Shown here piece by piece: positions 60,642-64,000 of a stretch of DNA of 64,000 nt (the first letter of the stretch is position 1; every line of letters starts with the position of its first letter). A program made the position numbers and the translations under genes. Under the pieces are notes generated by a model. That model searched no databases, had not been told where the DNA came from, and saw only the letters and a program-made list of their open reading frames with translations. The stretch spans positions 1,302,001 through 1,366,000 of the forward strand of contig NC_013131.1 of the NCBI RefSeq assembly GCF_000024025.1. Reading direction: 5' to 3'. This DNA is from Catenulispora acidiphila DSM 44928. GTDB lineage: Bacteria > Actinomycetota > Actinomycetes > Streptomycetales > Catenulisporaceae.

Positions 60642-60694
60642 GCGGGTCCGGCGGGGCGGGTCCGACCCTGCCGGGGTGAAGTCCGCCGGAACCT

Positions 60695-60726
60695 TTGACC
60701 GCGCACCGCGCGGCGGCCAGTAGACT
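60695..60726 (+). promoter_or_regulatory. Candidate leaderless promoter of tsaC
   Basis: TTGACC (60695-60700) and TAGACT (60721-60726) resemble -35 and -10 elements with a long 20-bp spacer. The -10 ends eight bases before the tsaC ATG, and no Shine-Dalgarno is present, so transcription would start at or next to the ATG. Confidence 0.55.
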
Positions 60727-60734
60727 CACGCCCC

Positions 60735-61385
60735 ATGAGCCGCCGTTTCGACTGCACCGACCCCGAGCAGCGCAAGACCGGTCTGCGGGAGGCAGCCAGC
60801 GCCGTCCGCCGCGGCGAGCTGGTGGTGCTCCCCACCGACACGCTGTACGGCATCGGCGCTGACGCGTTCACCAACTGGGCCGTGCGCGCGCTGCTGGAGG
60901 CCAAGGGCCGCGGTCCGGCGATGCCGAGCCCGGTGCTGGTGCCCTCGCCCGCGACGCTGCACGGCCTGGTCGCCGGCATGCCCTCGGTCGGCTGGGAGCT
61001 GGTCGACGCCTTCTGGCCCGGCGGTCTGACCATCGTGGCGATGCACCAGCCCACGCTCACCTGGGACCTCGGCGAGACCCGCGGCACGGTCGCGGTGCGC
61101 ATGCCGCTGCACCCGGTGGCGATCGAGCTGCTGACCGAGACCGGTCCGATGGCGGTCTCCAGCGCCAACAAGACCGGCATGGCGGCGGCGCAGACCGCCG
61201 TCGACGCGCAGGACCAGCTCGGCGACGCGGTGTCGGTCTACCTCGACGCCGGGAAGGTCGGCGGCGAGGGCGGCGCCAGCTCCATCGTCGACGTCACCGG
61301 CACCGCCCCGGTGCTGCTGCGCGAGGGCGCGCTGACCTTCGACCAACTGCGGGAAGTGGCTCCGACGCTGATCCGCGCCGAGTAG
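60735..61385 (+). CDS. tsaC: L-threonylcarbamoyladenylate synthase
   Basis: A 216-residue TsaC/Sua5/YrdC protein that makes threonylcarbamoyl-AMP from threonine, bicarbonate and ATP for the t6A37 modification of ANN-decoding tRNAs. The N-terminus RGELVVLPTDTLYGIGADA and the AKGRGPAMPSPVLVPS loop (KxR motif) plus MAVSSANKTGMAAAQTA are diagnostic. It is the short TsaC form without the Sua5 C-terminal domain. Positioned after prfA-prmC, as usual in actinobacteria. Confidence 0.96.
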   Translation: MSRRFDCTDPEQRKTGLREAASAVRRGELVVLPTDTLYGIGADAFTNWAVRALLEAKGRGPAMPSPVLVPSPATLHGLVAGMPSVGWELVDAFWPGGLTIVAMHQPTLTWDLGETRGTVAVRMPLHPVAIELLTETGPMAVSSANKTGMAAAQTAVDAQDQLGDAVSVYLDAGKVGGEGGASSIVDVTGTAPVLLREGALTFDQLREVAPTLIRAE

Positions 61386-61445
61386 CCTGCGGCTGGCTGC
61401 CAGTCCGACGGCTGAAGGCGCTGGGGAGGAGCGGGGAGGAGCAGG

Positions 61446-63371
61446 GTGGGGAATCAGGGAACGGATACCGGCGTGCCCGAAGGGATCGGCACCGACGTCT
61501 CGGACGCGGCGGACGTCTCGGACGCGGTGCACGAGCCGGCCGCGTCCGGCGATCCCGGGTCGGTCGGGCAGCAGGGCACAGCCGCACCCACAGCGGGTGG
61601 CGAAACCATTCCCCGCCAACGCCGCCCCCTGCTCGACGCCGTCCATCCGGTTCGCGCGGTCACGGCGTTCCACCGCCGCCACCACCCCGTCACCCTCGTC
61701 GCCATAGCCGCGACCACCCTCGCCTACGCCGCGCTGGCCTACCACCGCCGCTGGATAGCCGACGACGGCATGATCGCCGTCCGCACCGTCCGCCAGATCC
61801 TCGCCGGCCACGGTCCCGTCTACTCGCCCTACGAGCGCGCCGAGACCGACACCTCGACCCTGTGGACGCTGCTGCTCACCATTGGCGGCGGCGTCACCGG
61901 AGTCGACGTCGCGCGCGTCGCCGTCCTCACCGGCCTGCTGTGCGCGGTGGGCGGCGTCGTCTCCGCCCTGTTCGCCACCGCCCGGCTGCACGCGCGCCTC
62001 AGCGCGAAGCCGCGGCGACCGCTGCTGCCGGCCGGCGCGCTGCTCCTGCTCGGCGTCTCGCCGTTCTGGGACTTCGCGACCTCCGGTCTGGAGACCGGCC
62101 TGGAAATCCTGTGGCTGGGCCTGTGCTGGCTGGCGCTGGTCGCCTGGTGCGCCGAGACGCCGGACACCAAGCGGCAGTACCTGGTGGCTCTGCTCATCGG
62201 CCTGGCGCCCTTGGTCCGCCCCGAATTCGCCCTGATGGAAGCGGTCTTCGCCGTCGCGGCCTGGCTCCTCATCCGCCCCGGCAAGCGGCGCACGCTCCTG
62301 CTTTTCGTTACGGCGCAAGCCTTCCCGCTGATCACCGAGATCTTCCGCGCGGGCTACTACGGCGAGCTGGTCCCGCTCCCGGCGCTGGCGAAGTCCGCCG
62401 ACGGTTCGCAATGGAACCGCGGCTGGCGCTATGTCGAGGAAACACTCAAGGGCTACTTCGTCTGGATTCCGTTGGCGATCCTGCTCGCCGCCGCGATCGC
62501 TCATCTCATGAACAAGAGCGCGCTGAAGTCCCGCACCACCACGATCCTGCTGGCGACGCCGGTGACCGCCGGTCTGCTGCTCGGCCTTTATGTGGTCAAG
62601 GTCGGCGGTGACTTCATGCACGCGCGCATGGTGCTGCCGGTCCTGTTCCTTCTTGTTCTCCCGGTCTTGGTGGTTCCGGTGACGGCGGTCCTGGTTCCGG
62701 CCGTCACGGCGACCGCGGTCTGGGCCGCCTACTGCGGTTCCACCTACTCGGTCCACTTCTACGACCAGAAACACGCCATCGCCGAGGACGAGCGCGTCGG
62801 CTACCAGCAATGGACCGGACGGCCCAACCCGGAGACCTCGGCGGCATACACCAACCGCGAGCGGGGAATCGGGGAGGCGATCGCCTCCTGGACGGCGCAC
62901 GGGCAGCACGTCCTGACCTCCGAGGGCGGGATCGACGTCCCGCTCGATCCCAGCCTGCCCTTCCCCTTCGCCGTGGCCGCCGGGCGGCTCGGCGCGGCCG
63001 GCGCCGAGACCCCGCTGCGGGACGAGGTCGTCGACACGCTGGGACTGGCGAACCCGCTCGGCGCGCACCTGACCGTCACCACCCCCGGCCGGCCCGGGCA
63101 CGAGAAGGAGCTGCCGTGGGCGTGGATCCTCGCCGACTACGGCGATCCGGCGGTCGTGGACACTCAAGAAGTTCTCAAGGGGGTTTCCCCGCAGCAGGTC
63201 GCCGCCGCGCGGCACGCCATGGGCTGCGGCGCCCTGAAGGAACTGCTGGATTCGACCAGACAGCCCATGACCTTCGGGCGGTTCTGGAGCAACCTCGCCG
63301 GCGCGGCGAGCCGGACGGCGCTGGTCGTCCCGGCAGATCCGTTCGCGGCGGAGAAGAAGTTCTGCCGGTGA
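61446..63371 (+). CDS. AftB-like GT-C membrane glycosyltransferase (putative)
   Basis: A 641-residue polytopic membrane protein. After a hydrophilic N-terminus of about 75 residues come 9-10 hydrophobic helices. The first extracellular loop IADDGMIAVRTVRQILAGHGPVYSPYERAETDTSTLW carries the acidic DD pair typical of GT-C glycosyltransferases, here close to the mycobacterial AftB arabinofuranosyltransferase family. A C-terminal extracytoplasmic domain of about 200 residues follows. It would use a polyprenyl-phosphate sugar donor. Its position just before a WecA-type gene fits envelope polysaccharide work. GTG 61446 has GGAGG at 61435-61439. The donor sugar is not determinable here. Confidence 0.7.
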   Translation: MGNQGTDTGVPEGIGTDVSDAADVSDAVHEPAASGDPGSVGQQGTAAPTAGGETIPRQRRPLLDAVHPVRAVTAFHRRHHPVTLVAIAATTLAYAALAYHRRWIADDGMIAVRTVRQILAGHGPVYSPYERAETDTSTLWTLLLTIGGGVTGVDVARVAVLTGLLCAVGGVVSALFATARLHARLSAKPRRPLLPAGALLLLGVSPFWDFATSGLETGLEILWLGLCWLALVAWCAETPDTKRQYLVALLIGLAPLVRPEFALMEAVFAVAAWLLIRPGKRRTLLLFVTAQAFPLITEIFRAGYYGELVPLPALAKSADGSQWNRGWRYVEETLKGYFVWIPLAILLAAAIAHLMNKSALKSRTTTILLATPVTAGLLLGLYVVKVGGDFMHARMVLPVLFLLVLPVLVVPVTAVLVPAVTATAVWAAYCGSTYSVHFYDQKHAIAEDERVGYQQWTGRPNPETSAAYTNRERGIGEAIASWTAHGQHVLTSEGGIDVPLDPSLPFPFAVAAGRLGAAGAETPLRDEVVDTLGLANPLGAHLTVTTPGRPGHEKELPWAWILADYGDPAVVDTQEVLKGVSPQQVAAARHAMGCGALKELLDSTRQPMTFGRFWSNLAGAASRTALVVPADPFAAEKKFCR

Positions 63372-63536
63372 CCGCTTCCGTTCCACAGTTGTGACGCACT
63401 GCCTGCCGGGACTCGGCGTAGGGTTGTCTCGCGACGCAGGTGTCACCTGGTGCACACCGATGACCGTGGTGGATCCTCGGTCTGACTGTTCTTGTTCGGC
63501 CCAGCGGTTCCCAGCGAGAGAAGCGGAGAGGATCCC

Positions 63537-64000
63537 GTGAGGGAGTACCTGCTCGCCATGACGGTGGCACTGGCGGTGACCCTTCTCCTCGGCGGCCCGA
63601 TCCGGGCGCTGGCCATCCGGCTCGGGCTGGTGCCGGTGATCCGCGAGCGCGACGTGCACGTGACCCCGACGCCGCGCGTCGGAGGCCTGGCGATGTTCAT
63701 CGGGCTGGCCGCGGCGCTGACCGCGGCCGAGCACTTCCCGATGCTGGAGCGGGACGTCTACGGCGAGTCCAACACCATCCAGGCGCTGCTGTGGGGCGGC
63801 TTCCTGGTGGTGCTGCTGGGCATGGTGGACGACAAGTTCGAGCTGGACCCGCTGACCAAGTTCGCCGGCCAGATCTTCGCCGCCTCGGTGATGGTGGTGA
63901 AGGGGATCCAGATCAGCTGGCTGGTGATCCCCGGCATCGGCATCGTGGCCGTGGACCCCACGCTGTCCATCGTGCTGTCGGTGTTCCTGGTGCTGGCGCT
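63537..64000 (+). CDS. WecA/MraY-family phospho-sugar transferase, start only
   Basis: The first 154 codons of a polytopic membrane protein that continues past the window. VREYLLAMTVALAVTLLLGGPIRALAIRLGLVPVIRERDVHVTPTPRVGG and the catalytic GMVDDKFELDPLTKF are the polyprenyl-phosphate N-acetylhexosamine-1-phosphate transferase signature (WecA/TagO branch). It makes the first lipid-linked sugar of teichoic acid or arabinogalactan-like polymers. GTG 63537 has GAGAGGA upstream. In related genomes it precedes the atp operon (recalled synteny). Confidence 0.92.
   Translation, partial: MREYLLAMTVALAVTLLLGGPIRALAIRLGLVPVIRERDVHVTPTPRVGGLAMFIGLAAALTAAEHFPMLERDVYGESNTIQALLWGGFLVVLLGMVDDKFELDPLTKFAGQIFAASVMVVKGIQISWLVIPGIGIVAVDPTLSIVLSVFLVLA

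Overview
This is a very GC-rich (about 70%) chromosomal window from a filamentous actinomycete. Indicators are the rpmE-prfA-prmC-tsaC-wecA block, the adjacent argS-lysA-hom-thrC-thrB-rho block, GTG/TTG starts, a Rho factor with a large insertion, an SR-type (sigma-R) promoter before rpmE, and many apparently leaderless promoters. The gene order at the right resembles Streptomyces and relatives, but the accessory content on the left points to a non-Streptomyces genus such as Catenulispora or a neighbour (inference; no search was run). I see no rRNA, tRNA, CRISPR array, insertion sequence, prophage or replication origin.

Layout. 1-6.9 kb: redox and stress genes (LysR regulator, DJ-1/PfpI protein, MDR oxidoreductase, NAD(P)-binding protein, aldo/keto reductase), a SUKH-type protein, a Gfo/Idh oxidoreductase, a K+-channel-like protein and a DedA protein. 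7-15.6 kb: a Ser/Thr protein kinase with a long low-complexity tail, then two large translationally coupled FtsX-type permeases without an ATPase. 15.6-22.1 kb: a compact operon of the STM4011-STM4015 type, with STM4015 present as two intact copies plus an internally deleted remnant, then an ATP-grasp protein, an alkaline-phosphatase-superfamily hydrolase and two radical SAM enzymes. This conserved but functionally unassigned cluster is the most interesting system here. 22.0-23.4 kb: a convergent DUF6745-type two-gene operon.

23.7-32.2 kb: a solute-uptake locus: ROK sugar-kinase-like protein, lipoprotein binding protein, two permeases, two ATPases and a divergent ROK repressor. 32.5-36.6 kb: a SWIM zinc-finger/DUF6493-like operon. 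36.7-46 kb: a lipoprotein, an ADP-ribosylglycohydrolase, an MFS transporter, a Fic protein, a divergent pair of tRNA-editing enzymes (AlaX-like and Dtd), a mycosin-like protease that has lost its catalytic Ser, and a DUF885 peptidase closed by a textbook terminator. 46-47.7 kb: a PadR/HAAS regulatory pair.

47.7-64 kb: core genes. A single-domain response regulator precedes argS; lysA, hom, thrC and thrB make lysine and homoserine/threonine; rho, rpmE, prfA and prmC serve transcription termination and translation; tsaC makes the tRNA t6A precursor; an AftB-like GT-C membrane protein and the start of a WecA-type phosphotransferase begin a cell-envelope block.
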